Assembly: GCA_002794465.1 (NCBI GenBank)
Contig: MTSL01000112.1
Span: 1-60,172, forward strand
Direction of reading: 5' to 3'
Source of the DNA: Paramicrosporidium saccamoebae
Taxonomy: Eukaryota; Rozellomycota
DNA length: 60,172 bases
The notes under the pieces are model-generated. The model saw only the letters and a program-made list of their open reading frames with translations, searched no databases and was not told the DNA's origin. Position 1 is the first letter of the stretch; each line of letters opens with the position of its first letter. Of the stretch, positions 1 to 9,723 are shown one piece after another. Both the position numbers and the translations under genes were made by a program.

Positions 1-136
1 GTCGAGTCCTGTTGGAACTGTTAAACCCTGTTAGAACTACTAAATCCCATTGTAATTTCCTGGATTTCCTGGATTCATCAGGTTTGCCAGAGCTACTAAA
101 TCTTGTGGAAAACAACAACAATCCTCTACGTCACAC
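1..136. repeat. Repeat-like 5' edge of window
   Basis: The first ~136 bases hold short imperfect repeats (GAACTACTAAAT-like and CTGGATTTC direct repeats) and end with 'caatcctctacgtcacac', the terminal motif of the interspersed family R1 seen near 5390, 7350, 38900 and 50650. I see no coding region. It probably is the end of an R1 copy downstream of the WD40 gene on the minus strand. Confidence 0.45.
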
Positions 137-1606
137 CTATAGCCGGTTGTCAATGGGAAAGAGAAACAAGATTCCAATGGAACAAAGTCCAACCATCAGT
201 AGTCCCGGGGAGGTGGGCGATTTGCTCCATGACAGGCAGGAAATGGTTCGGGAATAGTCGGGGAGTGACACTGGCCCTTTGTGCAATTTTGGTTGCACAA
301 CCCTCATGGATATTTTGACAGTATCGGGAGTGACACTGACAACTTGCAGGACTTGTTCTTCAAAGAGCTGTCGACGACGCGGATCCAATCGTACTAAATG
401 CACCGTCCCCTCCACCCCCGCCATTGCCACAATACTATGAAATGGAGAAACCTGCACATCCAAAAGAGCCGCATTAAAGGTGCCTGCAGGCACAGTTTGA
501 CGATCAACAAGCGAATCAGACGGAAGAGCACGCACTCCGCCATCAGAGTCAGCCAGGATCCACACGTCATTAAGGGGCGACCATCGCACCAACGGCACTA
601 ATGCCAAGGTGGAGAGAAGCGTCTGTGGATTGTGTGGACGACGAAGATCAATGAGGAGGGAGGGCGAGTCATGCACCCCAATTGCCAACAACATTGCATC
701 AGAGGAATGGAATGCCACCGAAGTCACTGGTCGTTTCGAAGATTGCAATCCCGCAATACATTCCACTCGGTCATTGTGAATCCTCCACAACAGAACCAAA
801 CCATTGGCAGTCCCAGTGGCAATGCGCCCTCTTATGGAAGGACACCATTCCACTCCCGTGATTACGTATTCATCGTCACCAATCAATATACTGTTTTCCA
901 GGGAATAAGTGCCGACTGGATGATCTGGAACCGACCAAACTCGCACTTTGCCATCACCAAACAAGGCGAGGAGAGTGTTGCGTGAGTGGGGACACCATCG
1001 TAGGGAGCGCACTAATCCGAATTGATGAGTGATGGTAGCAACATGAGCCGAAGAAACATTTGGGGCAGTTTTCTGGGTTGTATACCGATACAATTGGATG
1101 GGCGAACAGTGTTCCTCATTGGTCATAGTCCAATGGTCTCGAAATCCATAATAAGGAAAGGTGGCCACAGCGAGCAAATCGCTGGCTGCATCCAAGGCAG
1201 AAATGCCTCCGGGTCCCACACAGACATGATGGACATGTTCATCGTCAATATGCACATTAAATTTTGCAGCAATTTCAACATTATTGCTGACATGTTCCAT
1301 CATGGGGATGGTGCTAATCCATTCCTCCTTAATGTTCTTCTCTTCCACAACAGTAACCCATTTGCTCCCCTGACAGACTTCCCTCCATTCTCCAATATCC
1401 AGCAATCCCGCTATTGTCCGAGTCGCCCGTTTCGGCGGCCTTCCTCTCCTCCGTGGGGTATACACCCGTCGTGGGGTGACTGGCCGTTCCTCGCTAGATG
1501 GAGACTCGGGTATAGCCTCTTCTTTCTCGTTCTCAGAATGTCCGTCCGTGTCAAGGTCAGTGCTGCGCAGACGGGCTTGCAGGGCAGCATTCCGTTTAGG
1601 TCGCAT
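137..1606 (-). CDS. WD40 protein, likely TFIIIC subunit (GTF3C2/Tfc6-like)
   Basis: 489 aa from the first ATG (1606); the frame is open further upstream but without an ATG. Residues about 50-58 carry an AT-hook-like RRGRPPK motif in an acidic/basic N-terminus, followed by WD40-type blades (for example LLALFGDGKVRVW, IATGTANGLVLLW). The pattern 'SLRWCP...LLALFGDGKVRVW' resembles the beta-propeller subunit of RNA polymerase III factor TFIIIC (GTF3C2/Tfc6/Sfc6), which binds the B-box module of tRNA genes. Family assignment is by resemblance only; another nuclear WD40 protein is possible. No intron is needed. Confidence 0.5.
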   Translation of the reverse strand: MRPKRNAALQARLRSTDLDTDGHSENEKEEAIPESPSSEERPVTPRRVYTPRRRGRPPKRATRTIAGLLDIGEWREVCQGSKWVTVVEEKNIKEEWISTIPMMEHVSNNVEIAAKFNVHIDDEHVHHVCVGPGGISALDAASDLLAVATFPYYGFRDHWTMTNEEHCSPIQLYRYTTQKTAPNVSSAHVATITHQFGLVRSLRWCPHSRNTLLALFGDGKVRVWSVPDHPVGTYSLENSILIGDDEYVITGVEWCPSIRGRIATGTANGLVLLWRIHNDRVECIAGLQSSKRPVTSVAFHSSDAMLLAIGVHDSPSLLIDLRRPHNPQTLLSTLALVPLVRWSPLNDVWILADSDGGVRALPSDSLVDRQTVPAGTFNAALLDVQVSPFHSIVAMAGVEGTVHLVRLDPRRRQLFEEQVLQVVSVTPDTVKISMRVVQPKLHKGPVSLPDYSRTISCLSWSKSPTSPGLLMVGLCSIGILFLFPIDNRL

Positions 1607-1631
1607 CAGTCGTTGGTAGGGGTGTAGGTCA

Positions 1632-1800
1632 ATGACCCGCAATCAGAAAACAGTATATGCAGCCAGAAACTATTATTTGCAATCAGAAAATATCATCTGT
1701 GACCCGACACTATCTACAACTAGGCACTAGACACTAACTACGAATAGACACTATCTGCAACCGGAAACTATCATTTGCAACCAGAAAATCTCATCTGCAG
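1632..1800. repeat. Degenerate ~20-nt tandem repeat
   Basis: Imperfect repeats of about 19-21 nt with a core like 'TGCAACCAGAAAATATCATC' run through the spacer between the WD40 gene and DPH3 (for example near 1650, 1675, 1755 and 1778). Both flanking genes are read on the minus strand, so the array lies upstream of the WD40 gene start and downstream of the DPH3 stop. Non-coding; no regulatory role can be shown from sequence. Confidence 0.6.
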
Positions 1801-1870
1801 AACGATGGCGTCGAATCAACTTTAACCCTCACAAAAGTAAATAATTCCCTCTTCATATACAAGCTCTATT

Positions 1871-2138
1871 CTATACTATAATGCCTCGTCCCTCTACATC
1901 ATTCTTCGTCCTCTGGATGTCTGCCTCGTCATACACAACACGTATCATCAAGGAACAACTTGGACACTTGGCAATCTCTTCTCCATCTGCAAGTTCTTCC
2001 TAAACATGAGCAAAACTATTCTAAAAGTACAAGGGTGATTTGGAAACGGTCGCCACACGGACACGGATAATAATAAGTCCCTAGACTAGAGTCGTATTCA
2101 AAGTCTTCGATTTCCACCTCGTCGTACACGGCGGTCAT
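1871..2138 (-). CDS. DPH3: Diphthamide biosynthesis protein 3 (CSL zinc finger)
   Basis: Two exons, complement(2031..2138, 1871..1999), joined across a 31-nt GT-AG intron (2000..2030), give 78 aa. The product starts [15 protein letters not shown] and has the zinc ligands in the order CPCG...CPSCS typical of DPH3/Kti11. DPH3 is the small iron/zinc electron donor for the Dph1-Dph2 radical enzyme that starts diphthamide synthesis on eEF2, and it also serves Elongator. The usual family length is about 80 aa, so the gene looks complete. The gene lies head-to-head with UTP13, start codons 142 nt apart. DPH6, from the same pathway, lies at 53 kb. Confidence 0.93.
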
Positions 2139-2280
2139 CCCGTTGACCAATCATAATGGAGTACTGGTTATAGAAAAACTCCCGATTTGGGGTGTATTAA
2201 CATTCAACTTTTACTTATTACCGTCTCGTTAGCTTTTCTGTACACTCGAAAGCATTTAATATGTGCTTGGTTGCTCACTC

Positions 2281-4596
2281 ATGGGGTTTTTGCAATCGGT
2301 GCATGCAGCACATTCCGGGATTGTGCCAGGGTCAGCTACGATGCTTGCGTCGACATCATCGCTTTTTGCAGTTGACAAGGTACTGGAGCCGATCTACACT
2401 GGCGGCGCCTGTCATGTTAGTGTCGACTCTACTGAAAAGGAGCTGCTGCTTATGAGGTCGGGCTCTTTGTTTGCTCTCCGTGACCCTGAAACTGGTATCG
2501 CAGCGAGCATCCTTCAAATGGACGATGAAGAGAATAATGTGACCGTCTTTGCCATGAAAGATGCACAGACCTTGGTTACTTGCAATACCAATAATGTATT
2601 TGAAGTGTGGACGATGGGCTTGCCCGCCTCGCCTATCCACTCTTGGAAGGCTCATGCATCTCCCATTTTGGTACTGACCCATCATGCGACCCTTCCCCTT
2701 TTGGCCACCGGCTCGGCCGACCATGGCGTGCGAGTTTGGGATAGTTCAAAATCATACTGCACTCACAACCTAAAGGGTGTTCACGGAGCCATCGTGACTG
2801 TCCTTGCATTCCATCCTGATCCCAGCATTATGCACCTATTCTCTGCCTCTGAAGACGGCACCATTGCCGTATGGGATCTGCATGAGAGCAGGGCAATCAA
2901 GGCTTTGAAGGGGGCGCATGTAAGTTCTGTGACTGCTCTGTCTGTCAGTACTTGTGGGGGGCTATTACTGAGTGCCGGACGTGATCAGATTGTCAACATT
3001 TGGAATTTAAACCAAGCCTCGACAAAACCTACAAAGACTATTGCAGTCCTTGAAGCTGTAGAATCTGCGGGATGGCTCACTGACAAGCTGTTCTTCACGG
3101 CTGGTGAAAAGGGAATTGTCAGACTTTGGGATGCCGCTTCTGGTCAATGTGTTCTTAGTAGCGCTGTACTTGGCACTGCTGGACATTCTATTACTCAAGT
3201 AAAACTACTCAGAGAACAGCTGGTCGCCTTTACAAGCGATTTGTTCATTTTTTACTTGAATCCTGCCGATCTAAGCGTGTCGAGGACGATGGTTGGACAT
3301 CACGGGGAAATTACCGATTTGACAATTTGCAATGATCGAGTTGTACTGAGTACTAATGGACCGCAGTTACGTCTATACCAACAAGAACTGACCCACCAAT
3401 GTCGCCTGTTGGTGGGACATGACGAAGCTGTCATTTCACTAGTGTCCAAGGACGAGGTGATGGTTTCGGGCTCTCGCGACCACACTGCAATTGTGTGGAA
3501 TGACTTTGAAATGGTCTGTAAATTGGTAGGACACACAGATGTCGTCAGTGCAGTGTCAATGGGAAACAAAAGCACCGCTCTCATTGCTACCTCCTCTGCT
3601 GATATGACATTAAAATTGTGGAATTTTAATGGAAAGGAGGCAAAATTGGCGTGGACGAGCAAAGCTCATGAAAAGGACATTAATCATGTCTGCTTCACGC
3701 CAAATGACAAGAATATCATCACTACTTCTCAGGACAAGACGGTTCGAATTTGGAAAGTAGAGGACGGGAAGCTATTGGGGACAATCAAAGGCCACAAGCG
3801 TGGAGTTTGGAGTGCCGCAGTGTCCCCTGTGGAACAACTGCTTGCCACAGCGTCGGCTGATCGGACCATCAAGCTGTGGTCTCTGGGTGAAGACTTTAGC
3901 TGCTTAAAAACATTGGAAGGACACAACAACTCTGTTCTCTGCATAGAATTCAGCAAGGATGGGAGTAGACTATACAGTGCTGGCTCCGATGGTCTCGTTA
4001 AAGTATGGGATATCAAAAAGAGTGAATGCATCTGCACCATCGATGCCCATTCTGATCGGATCTGGACCATGTTGAGGACTGAAGACGAAACATTGCTGAC
4101 TGGGGATGCAAGTGGAATCCTAAAAGTATGGCGCGACATGAGTGAAGAGGAGGCCTTGGCTGCACAGATGCTCCGGGATGAGACAATTATCAAGGAGCAG
4201 CAGCTCTCAAATATGATCATGAGAAAGGACTACACCAATGCAATTTTATTGGCGATGCAACTGGAACAACCCCATAGGCTGTACACCTTTTTCGGTCAAA
4301 TTGTTGACGGGCGCAGCATTCAAGAATCGATCGATCTACTTGCCCATCTTTTGGCAGCGTTTGATGAAACTCAAATTGGAAAGCTGACATGTTGGATCCG
4401 CGATTGGAACACTAGTCTAAAACGAGCATACATTTCCCAATTGCTGCTGCATGTGATTCTGAAAAAGCACAAGTCGCCCGCTTTGAAGGAAGTATTTGGA
4501 CATATTCAGCCATACACTGAACGTCATTTTGAAAAGATTGACGATTTGCTGATTGGATCTCATCTGATAGACTTTGTCGTGAACAAGATTAAATAA
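2281..4596 (+). CDS. UTP13: U3 snoRNP/UTP-B WD40 protein UTP13 (TBL3)
   Basis: 771 aa from ATG 2281 (a second in-frame ATG at 2341 is possible). About twelve WD40 repeats fill residues ~40-610, e.g. GSADHGVRVWD, SASEDGTIAVWD, TTSQDKTVRIWK, followed by a helical C-terminal Utp13 domain (~620-771, MIMRKDYTNAILLAMQLEQP). In yeast and human, UTP13/TBL3 is part of the UTP-B complex of the small-subunit processome and acts in nucleolar 18S rRNA maturation. Intronless. The TAA stop (4594-4596) lies inside an AATAAA hexamer. Confidence 0.93.
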   Translation: MGFLQSVHAAHSGIVPGSATMLASTSSLFAVDKVLEPIYTGGACHVSVDSTEKELLLMRSGSLFALRDPETGIAASILQMDDEENNVTVFAMKDAQTLVTCNTNNVFEVWTMGLPASPIHSWKAHASPILVLTHHATLPLLATGSADHGVRVWDSSKSYCTHNLKGVHGAIVTVLAFHPDPSIMHLFSASEDGTIAVWDLHESRAIKALKGAHVSSVTALSVSTCGGLLLSAGRDQIVNIWNLNQASTKPTKTIAVLEAVESAGWLTDKLFFTAGEKGIVRLWDAASGQCVLSSAVLGTAGHSITQVKLLREQLVAFTSDLFIFYLNPADLSVSRTMVGHHGEITDLTICNDRVVLSTNGPQLRLYQQELTHQCRLLVGHDEAVISLVSKDEVMVSGSRDHTAIVWNDFEMVCKLVGHTDVVSAVSMGNKSTALIATSSADMTLKLWNFNGKEAKLAWTSKAHEKDINHVCFTPNDKNIITTSQDKTVRIWKVEDGKLLGTIKGHKRGVWSAAVSPVEQLLATASADRTIKLWSLGEDFSCLKTLEGHNNSVLCIEFSKDGSRLYSAGSDGLVKVWDIKKSECICTIDAHSDRIWTMLRTEDETLLTGDASGILKVWRDMSEEEALAAQMLRDETIIKEQQLSNMIMRKDYTNAILLAMQLEQPHRLYTFFGQIVDGRSIQESIDLLAHLLAAFDETQIGKLTCWIRDWNTSLKRAYISQLLLHVILKKHKSPALKEVFGHIQPYTERHFEKIDDLLIGSHLIDFVVNKIK

Positions 4597-4776
4597 AGAG
4601 TTTTGAGTGTGAGGGTGAGTGTGTGAGGATTAGAGTGAGAGAGGGATTAAAGAGTTGGGAATAGAGGTTATGAAACGACATTATGATAGGACATTATGGC
4701 ATATTATGGCATGATTACATTGTGAAAAGCCTCTGGTTCTCTAGATTTATACACAAAAAGGGGCAAATTCCTTAAT
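4597..4776. other. Spacer: purine-rich and ATTATG repeats
   Basis: After the UTP13 stop there is a G/A-rich stretch (GAGTGTGAGGGTGAGTGTGTGAGG and similar) and then short repeats of 'GACATTATG/GCATATTATG' (4675-4715). No ORF or RNA gene seen. It probably holds the UTP13 3' end and the promoter of the cytochrome b5 gene. Confidence 0.4.
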
Positions 4777-5184
4777 ATGGATGGACGGCCATGGAGCGCG
4801 CCAGTTCCTCGTCACAAGACGCCCGTGGCGCCGGATAAGACTCTTACTCATTGGCTTGCTATAAAGTCCACCCTCCCAAGAGTACGCGCTTTGATAGTCT
4901 AATTGTAGTGTTGGCCGTTGGGCTATTATACCCTCTCTGAGGTGCAGAAACATTGCACTATGGACGACTGTTGGATGATAATTCACGGGATGGTTTTTAA
5001 TGTGACTGCATATCTGCCTTACCATCCAGGAGGAGTTGATGTGCTGATGGAGTATGCTGGTCAGGATGTCACGGTGCCATTCAGTATTTAGGGCGATTGT
5101 GTTGATGTGGTAGGAGAGTATCATTCATGGGTGAACTGGGAGCAGATTCTAGATACGTGTCTTGTGGGCAGACTGTCCGAATAG
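4777..5184 (+). CDS. Cytochrome b5 heme-domain protein (NCB5OR-N/fungal type), intact copy
   Basis: Three exons (4777..4881, 4909..5083, 5114..5184) with 27- and 30-nt GT-AG introns give 116 aa. After a basic/proline-rich lead comes a LTHWLA segment, then a cytochrome b5 fold: YYTLSEVQKH, DDCWMIIHG, and YHPGGVDVL with the first heme histidine. The second heme histidine lies in EYHSWVNWEQILDTCLVG. This end matches the b5 domain of CYB5R4/NCB5OR and the short fungal b5 proteins that finish at this point, so the protein is probably full length and not a truncated reductase. It should be a soluble electron carrier, possibly for lipid desaturation. A decayed copy lies at 6781-7140. The first intron is at the low end of the size range, so that exon junction is less sure. 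Confidence 0.78.
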
Positions 5185-5510
5185 GATGTTGTACTTTACA
5201 CCGTACAATCACTGTTGTGGTTGGTATTGTCGCGTAGTGGGGATAATACCACGGACGGGAAGGGGGTTGTTCACTGCTAATCCTAGAATAGTATGAATAC
5301 ACATTTCACTGCCCTTAAATATCCAACAACTAGGTCTTTTCCAAACTAGGGAACTATCTTCAAATACCCGACTAATCAATCCTCTATGTCACAATAGGGC
5401 GATTGGCACCGCATCATTACAAGTCTGGAATCAATATCATCTTTTGCAACTATATCAATGTAAAGTCGATTTCAGGCCTTTTCCAGTGATAGCAAGCTAA
5501 AGAAGCGGCG
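4825..5510 (+). repeat. Direct repeat copy A (CYB5 3' part plus R1)
   Basis: From about 4825 to 5510 the sequence is closely matched by 6783-7545 in the same orientation. It covers CYB5 from codon ~20 to its stop, then an R1 element (GTAGTGGGGATAATACCACG, GCTAATCCTAGAATAGTATG, 'aatacccgactaatcaatcctctatgtcac' region at ~5370) and a shared end around 'gattggcaccgcatcattac' (~5400). The 5185-5566 spacer holds nothing else I can recognise. With copy B it brackets the orphan gene 5567-6550. Confidence 0.8.
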
Positions 5511-5566
5511 GCAGGACACCAAAACATCATTCCTACTCCCCTAATTGGAAAATACTAAATCTGAGT

Positions 5567-6550
5567 TTATTGCTTGTTCCCCACGATGAAAACGGTTACA
5601 GCAACTTGGTCCTTGCAATAACGCCGAACGAACAAATTCCAATTGGCTTCAATGTCTTTGACCAGTCCAGGTACAAATTTAAGTGTCTCAAGGTTGTTGT
5701 TATTTGTAAGTGGTATAAACATGAATACCAAATCTCCAGGACGGACTTCTAGTGCATTCTCAGCAGGAAGCTCGCATAGAGGAATAATATTGTAAGAGTC
5801 ATAATGTAGTCTGGAACTAACCAGATCCCGCTTTTCCACTTTACCGTTCCTGGAAACAAGAGCAACGGCGCCACCTGAGACTCGCAGCTTTACCATTTGC
5901 GCCTCAATCTCGGCCGACAATGCAGGAGCCACTAAATTGGTCCTCATCTTTACCATAGTTTCCCCTATATTGAGGTCGACATTATTCAACGGGTTATGGT
6001 TCCTGTACCAACTAAGCACGGGTTCGGGCTCGGCGACAGCTTGTCGCTTTGCTGGCCAGGCTAAATCGTCGCCGTGACGCTTTCGTACAGGAGATGCGGA
6101 ATCTTGCGACGATGTATCGTGACCAATTTTAAAACCAAACATGACAATCTCTGCTTTTCCAAGATATGGGTCGTTCAAGATGGCCCCGTGACCTTGGTTC
6201 GGTGCATTCGAAATGTATTCAAAGATCTTACCTCTATCCGCATGGTCACCAAATAACACAATGAGGATCGAATCGCCTGCCTGTATAAACCCCTCACCAT
6301 TAGGGAAAAGCATCCCTTTGTGGGAGCCGAAAGTCACTGCGATGAAATTATCTCCATATACCCTAATTCTAAAAGGGTCTAAGGTCAGTTCAACGTGGAA
6401 TTTTTCTTTTTGCAGGCTATAAGTGGATGCAGTGAGTTCTTCCCGCACCGGCGGAATAAGACCGAAACGCTCGCCAAAGGCCAGCGCACCAAAAGAAGTG
6501 GTCACAAAAGAGAGACCACAAAAAACGCTGAAGAGTATGGACTGCATCAT
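5567..6550 (-). CDS. Orphan secreted protein with N-terminal signal peptide
   Basis: I do not recognise this gene. The frame is open to 6736, but the ATG at 6550 (or 6547/6571) starts a clear signal peptide, MMQSILFSVFCGLSFVTTSF..GALA, so I place the start there (327 aa). The mature part is beta-rich with two similar-looking halves: 'VELTLDPFRIRVYGDNFIAVTFG' type and, after a basic RKR/KR linker near the middle, 'MVKLRVSGGAVALVSRNGKV' followed by a LEVRPGDLVFMF strand. This suggests two beta-sandwich-like modules, but no family can be named. The stop overlaps AATAAA (CAATAAAC). It is bracketed by direct repeats A and B. A secreted or surface role is inference from the signal peptide. Confidence 0.62.
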   Translation of the reverse strand: MMQSILFSVFCGLSFVTTSFGALAFGERFGLIPPVREELTASTYSLQKEKFHVELTLDPFRIRVYGDNFIAVTFGSHKGMLFPNGEGFIQAGDSILIVLFGDHADRGKIFEYISNAPNQGHGAILNDPYLGKAEIVMFGFKIGHDTSSQDSASPVRKRHGDDLAWPAKRQAVAEPEPVLSWYRNHNPLNNVDLNIGETMVKMRTNLVAPALSAEIEAQMVKLRVSGGAVALVSRNGKVEKRDLVSSRLHYDSYNIIPLCELPAENALEVRPGDLVFMFIPLTNNNNLETLKFVPGLVKDIEANWNLFVRRYCKDQVAVTVFIVGNKQ

Positions 6551-6780
6551 CCCCTGCTGACGCCATTCCATTCCCCATATGTAGGGCTTGGCATCAATTT
6601 CTATTGGTACATGCGCTTGTGGCTGTTCAACAATTGTCAATTTCTTAACTGCCTGATCCGATGGCGCTAGATGGTGAAATAGTCTAATTCTATGCGATAC
6701 TGAACGGATACCGCCCACATTACAAAAGCCTTCCAACTCTACTCGCTATTGATAGTGTGTGAGCAAACGCCAATAGCCGC

Positions 6781-7140
6781 CTGCGGCACCGGATAAGACT
6801 CTTCCCATTGGCTTGCTATAGTCCACTCTCCCAAGAGTACGTGCCTTGGTATGTTGATTGTGGTGCTGACCATTAGGCTATTATACCCTCTCTGAGGTGC
6901 AGAAACACTGCAGTATGGACGACTGTTGGATGATAATCCACGGGATAGTTTTTAATGTGACTGCATATCCACCTTATCATCCGGAAGGGGCTGATGTGCT
7001 GATGGAGTATGCTGGTCAGAATTTCGCGGTGCCATTCAGTATCTAGGATGATTGTGTTGATGTGGTAGGAGAGAATCATTGATGGGTGAACTGGGAGCAG
7101 ATTCCAGATACATGTCTTGTGGGTAGATTGTCCGAATAGG
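6781..7140 (+). pseudogene. Decayed second copy of the cytochrome b5 gene
   Basis: This region aligns with exons 1-3 of the intact gene at 4777-5184, keeping YYTLSEVQKHC, DDCWMIIHG, HP-G and the C-terminal WVNWEQIPDTCLVG area with the same TAG stop. It is broken in three ways. There is a 2-nt deletion in the first-exon equivalent (CTATAGTCC against CTATAAAGTCC). The intron-1 acceptor TAG has become TGG. The codon for Ser before WVNW is TGA (TCATGG changed to TGATGG), directly downstream of a still recognisable intron 2. It therefore cannot make the b5 protein. Confidence 0.8.
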
Positions 7141-7545
7141 GTGTTGTACTTTGCATCGTAGCGTCATGTAGTGGGGATGATACCACGTACCTTGTCAAGC
7201 GGGAAGAGACGAGGTGAAATGAAATGAGGCGAGATGAAGCGAGATGAGACGAAATAAGACGAAATGAAAACTCGTTTGCTGCTAACCCTAGAATCACAAG
7301 GATGCAACTCCCACTGTTCTCCAATACCCAATTAATCAATCCTCTACATCACAGTCGAGTTACACCTGTGATTTATATCGTATAATATTGTGCTTTGTAT
7401 CATAAAATAGTGATTATTAAATGGTGCTGTGCATCACAAAATCACTGGTGAGATTGGCACCGCATCATTACAAGTCTGGAATCAACATCATCTTTTGCAA
7501 CGATATCAATGTAAAGTCGGTACCATGCCTTTTGCAGCTATACCT
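6783..7545 (+). repeat. Direct repeat copy B (CYB5 pseudogene plus R1)
   Basis: Second copy of the ~700-nt duplication described for 4825-5510. It contains the CYB5 pseudogene, an R1-like tail (GTAGTGGGGATGATACCACG at ~7170, 'aatacccaattaatcaatcctctacatcac' region at ~7330) and the shared end 'gattggcaccgcatcattac' at ~7450. Inside R1 it has acquired a simple-sequence block (7205-7268). The remaining spacer up to 7650 shows no gene and is presumably the ARMC8 promoter region. Confidence 0.8.
7205..7268. repeat. GAGATGAGACGAAAT simple repeat
   Basis: A purine-rich run built from variations on GAGATGA/GAGACGA/GAAATGA units lies inside repeat copy B. The same motif family recurs at 58522-58562 behind the PIAS gene. 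Non-coding microsatellite-like tract. Confidence 0.7.
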
Positions 7546-7650
7546 AGGCCATAGTCTACAAGTTGTCTGGTACCACACTAGATGGTGCCAAAACCATATT
7601 GCACATTACGCCCTGAATCGTAGCCAATCAACGCCAACGCCAACACTCGG

Positions 7651-9723
7651 ATGAGCACACATCGAGTGATACCGGCAGCGCGGGTAAACCCGACCAACGA
7701 GCTGAATGTCGACAATTTGTTCATAAGTCCGTCATCGGGAATGCTGTACACTGAATGGATTACCGCCCTGCAAAATGCTGCAGTGGACAACGCACAAACG
7801 GTGCAGATAATGCGGGTGCTGCGGAATCGACTTTTGGGACATGAAGCACTCAAGCTTTATTTTGTACAAAAGGCGGGTCTGGTGGGAACTTTGACGCGCT
7901 TTATGGATGCTGCGGCATTACCCGCCGTGCAAAGAGAGGCCATTACCATATTGGGCAGCATTGCTCATGGGGGGACGCGAGAACTGGACGCATTGCTGTG
8001 GCACAATGTTCCCCAATTACTGTTAGAGGTGGTACGAAGGGCGGATGTTGGAAGTGAGGAGGGAAAGAAATTGGCCGAGGCGGGTCTGAGAGCGCTGCGG
8101 ATCATCTACCGACACACTGCCACACCCCGAGAACTGCCATTCCGTCCGGAATATCTGGGAACATTGTTACATCTGTTAGAGAGTAATGAGTTGGGAAGGA
8201 TTCGGGAATATTGCGCCGTATTGATTGCAAATTGCTGTGATCAGACGGATAAACAAGCGCTGCTTTGTGAAAAGGGAGTTCCCAGAGTGGCAGTGAAGAT
8301 GGCTCTATCCAGTCGTGGAGCGCCATACAGTCTCTTGGAGGCATCGCTGGATCTGATTGCTGCATTGACGCGCGATAACCTGACGGGAGTGGCACAGATT
8401 GCAAACGAAACAGCGCTAATTACTATGCTATTTGATCTGTTGCAACGGAAAAGCACAGCCGAAATTCGAATCTTTGCTGCGCTCTGTTTGGCCAATATCT
8501 TCCAACGGGAAGAGACATCGACAGATCCAAGAATTGTCACAATTCTTCTACCGAGTCTGAGTACGTTGATGGCGGGAGATAGTCCCGTCCGAGCTCGGGC
8601 TGCAGAAGTATTGGCTCTGCTTCTTACAGATTCGGAAACCCTTCAAGTAGCCGCCTGTGATGCCGATGTCATTAGTCGATTGGCTGCCATGCTAAAGACG
8701 CCGAGGAGTGAGAGTGAATGCGAGGCGGCTCTCCTCGCCCTGGCCGTGGTGGCATCATATAAGGAGGAATGTCGACGTTTGGTGATTGATGCCAAAGTGC
8801 TGCCGTCCATTCTGACTTCGATGGAAAGTGCCAATGTGGGAGTTCGGAGTGCGGCTTGTCAATGCACCCGCAGTCTCTCTCGCAGTGTCAAGAATCTGCG
8901 TACTTCGCTCGTCGATGCGGGAATGGCCTCCCCATTGCTCCGACTTTTGGAAGATTCCTCCCCACTGGTGCAAAAGACCGCCTGTGCTGCCCTGTGCAAT
9001 CTCGTTTTGGACTTTAGTCCGATGAAGGAAACGGTGTTGAAAGAGGGCGGCGTTCGACGATTGGTCGAATTGGTGGGATCTACTGATTCGGATCTGCGCT
9101 ATAATGCTCTGTGGGCTCTGAAGAATCTTTTGTATTTGGCCGACACCCCCATCAAGACGGCGACCATGCAGCTCATTACTTACCCGCGATTGCAGCAGCT
9201 GGCCAATGATCCGGCCATGCTGGTACAGGAGCAGGCGCTGAATTTGATCCGCAATTTGGTCTGTGAAAAGGAACAGGACGTCAATGAGGTGCTCTCCTGT
9301 TTTGGTCAGGAAAGCTTAATTAAGCTCTTGGAGTCTAAAATGGCCTCTCCCAAAGAGGAAGTTCTCGTCCATTCCCTGTATATTGTGGCCAACTCCTGTA
9401 CGGCTGCATCCGCTATTCCCAAGGAGGCTGCCCTGGAGAGTGATGTAATCATGAAAAGGGTTGCATCGCTACTGCAGCCCGGACAGCCCAGTCAGCTTCA
9501 GCTGGCCTCTCTGTGGTGTGTCATTAATCTGACTTGGACAGATGACACTGGCAGCTCTGAGCGTATTACCAAGCTGCGTGGACTCGGCATTGAACGAATG
9601 CTGCAGGGACTGTTGCGTGCCGGTCTCGCCCACGATGTCCGCGATCGTGTGCAAACAGCGTTGGACAATTTCTCTGCTTTGGATCCGCCCCGTGCTCGGC
9701 CCGAGAACCGTCGTACTAATTAG
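7651..9723 (+). CDS. Armadillo-repeat protein, GID/CTLH ubiquitin ligase subunit ARMC8/GID5
   Basis: 690 aa from ATG 7651, intronless. Nearly the whole chain is armadillo repeats. The region from residue ~415 to the end follows human ARMC8/yeast Vid28 (Gid5) closely in motif order: LSRSVKNLRTSLVDAG, ALCNLVLDFSP, NALWALKNL, LIRNLV, ..SLWCVINLTW, ERITKLRGLGIERML. In yeast the protein is the scaffold linking the substrate receptor to the GID E3 ligase that degrades gluconeogenic enzymes; in animals it is a CTLH complex member. It is followed on the same strand by XPC after 148 nt. Confidence 0.85.
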   Translation: MSTHRVIPAARVNPTNELNVDNLFISPSSGMLYTEWITALQNAAVDNAQTVQIMRVLRNRLLGHEALKLYFVQKAGLVGTLTRFMDAAALPAVQREAITILGSIAHGGTRELDALLWHNVPQLLLEVVRRADVGSEEGKKLAEAGLRALRIIYRHTATPRELPFRPEYLGTLLHLLESNELGRIREYCAVLIANCCDQTDKQALLCEKGVPRVAVKMALSSRGAPYSLLEASLDLIAALTRDNLTGVAQIANETALITMLFDLLQRKSTAEIRIFAALCLANIFQREETSTDPRIVTILLPSLSTLMAGDSPVRARAAEVLALLLTDSETLQVAACDADVISRLAAMLKTPRSESECEAALLALAVVASYKEECRRLVIDAKVLPSILTSMESANVGVRSAACQCTRSLSRSVKNLRTSLVDAGMASPLLRLLEDSSPLVQKTACAALCNLVLDFSPMKETVLKEGGVRRLVELVGSTDSDLRYNALWALKNLLYLADTPIKTATMQLITYPRLQQLANDPAMLVQEQALNLIRNLVCEKEQDVNEVLSCFGQESLIKLLESKMASPKEEVLVHSLYIVANSCTAASAIPKEAALESDVIMKRVASLLQPGQPSQLQLASLWCVINLTWTDDTGSSERITKLRGLGIERMLQGLLRAGLAHDVRDRVQTALDNFSALDPPRARPENRRTN

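Noticed and set aside
4747-5302. Minus-strand ORFs of 73-125 aa over the cytochrome b5 locus
   Set aside because: They are antisense to the b5 exons, whose plus-strand frame restores a complete heme domain; the antisense peptides have no family features.
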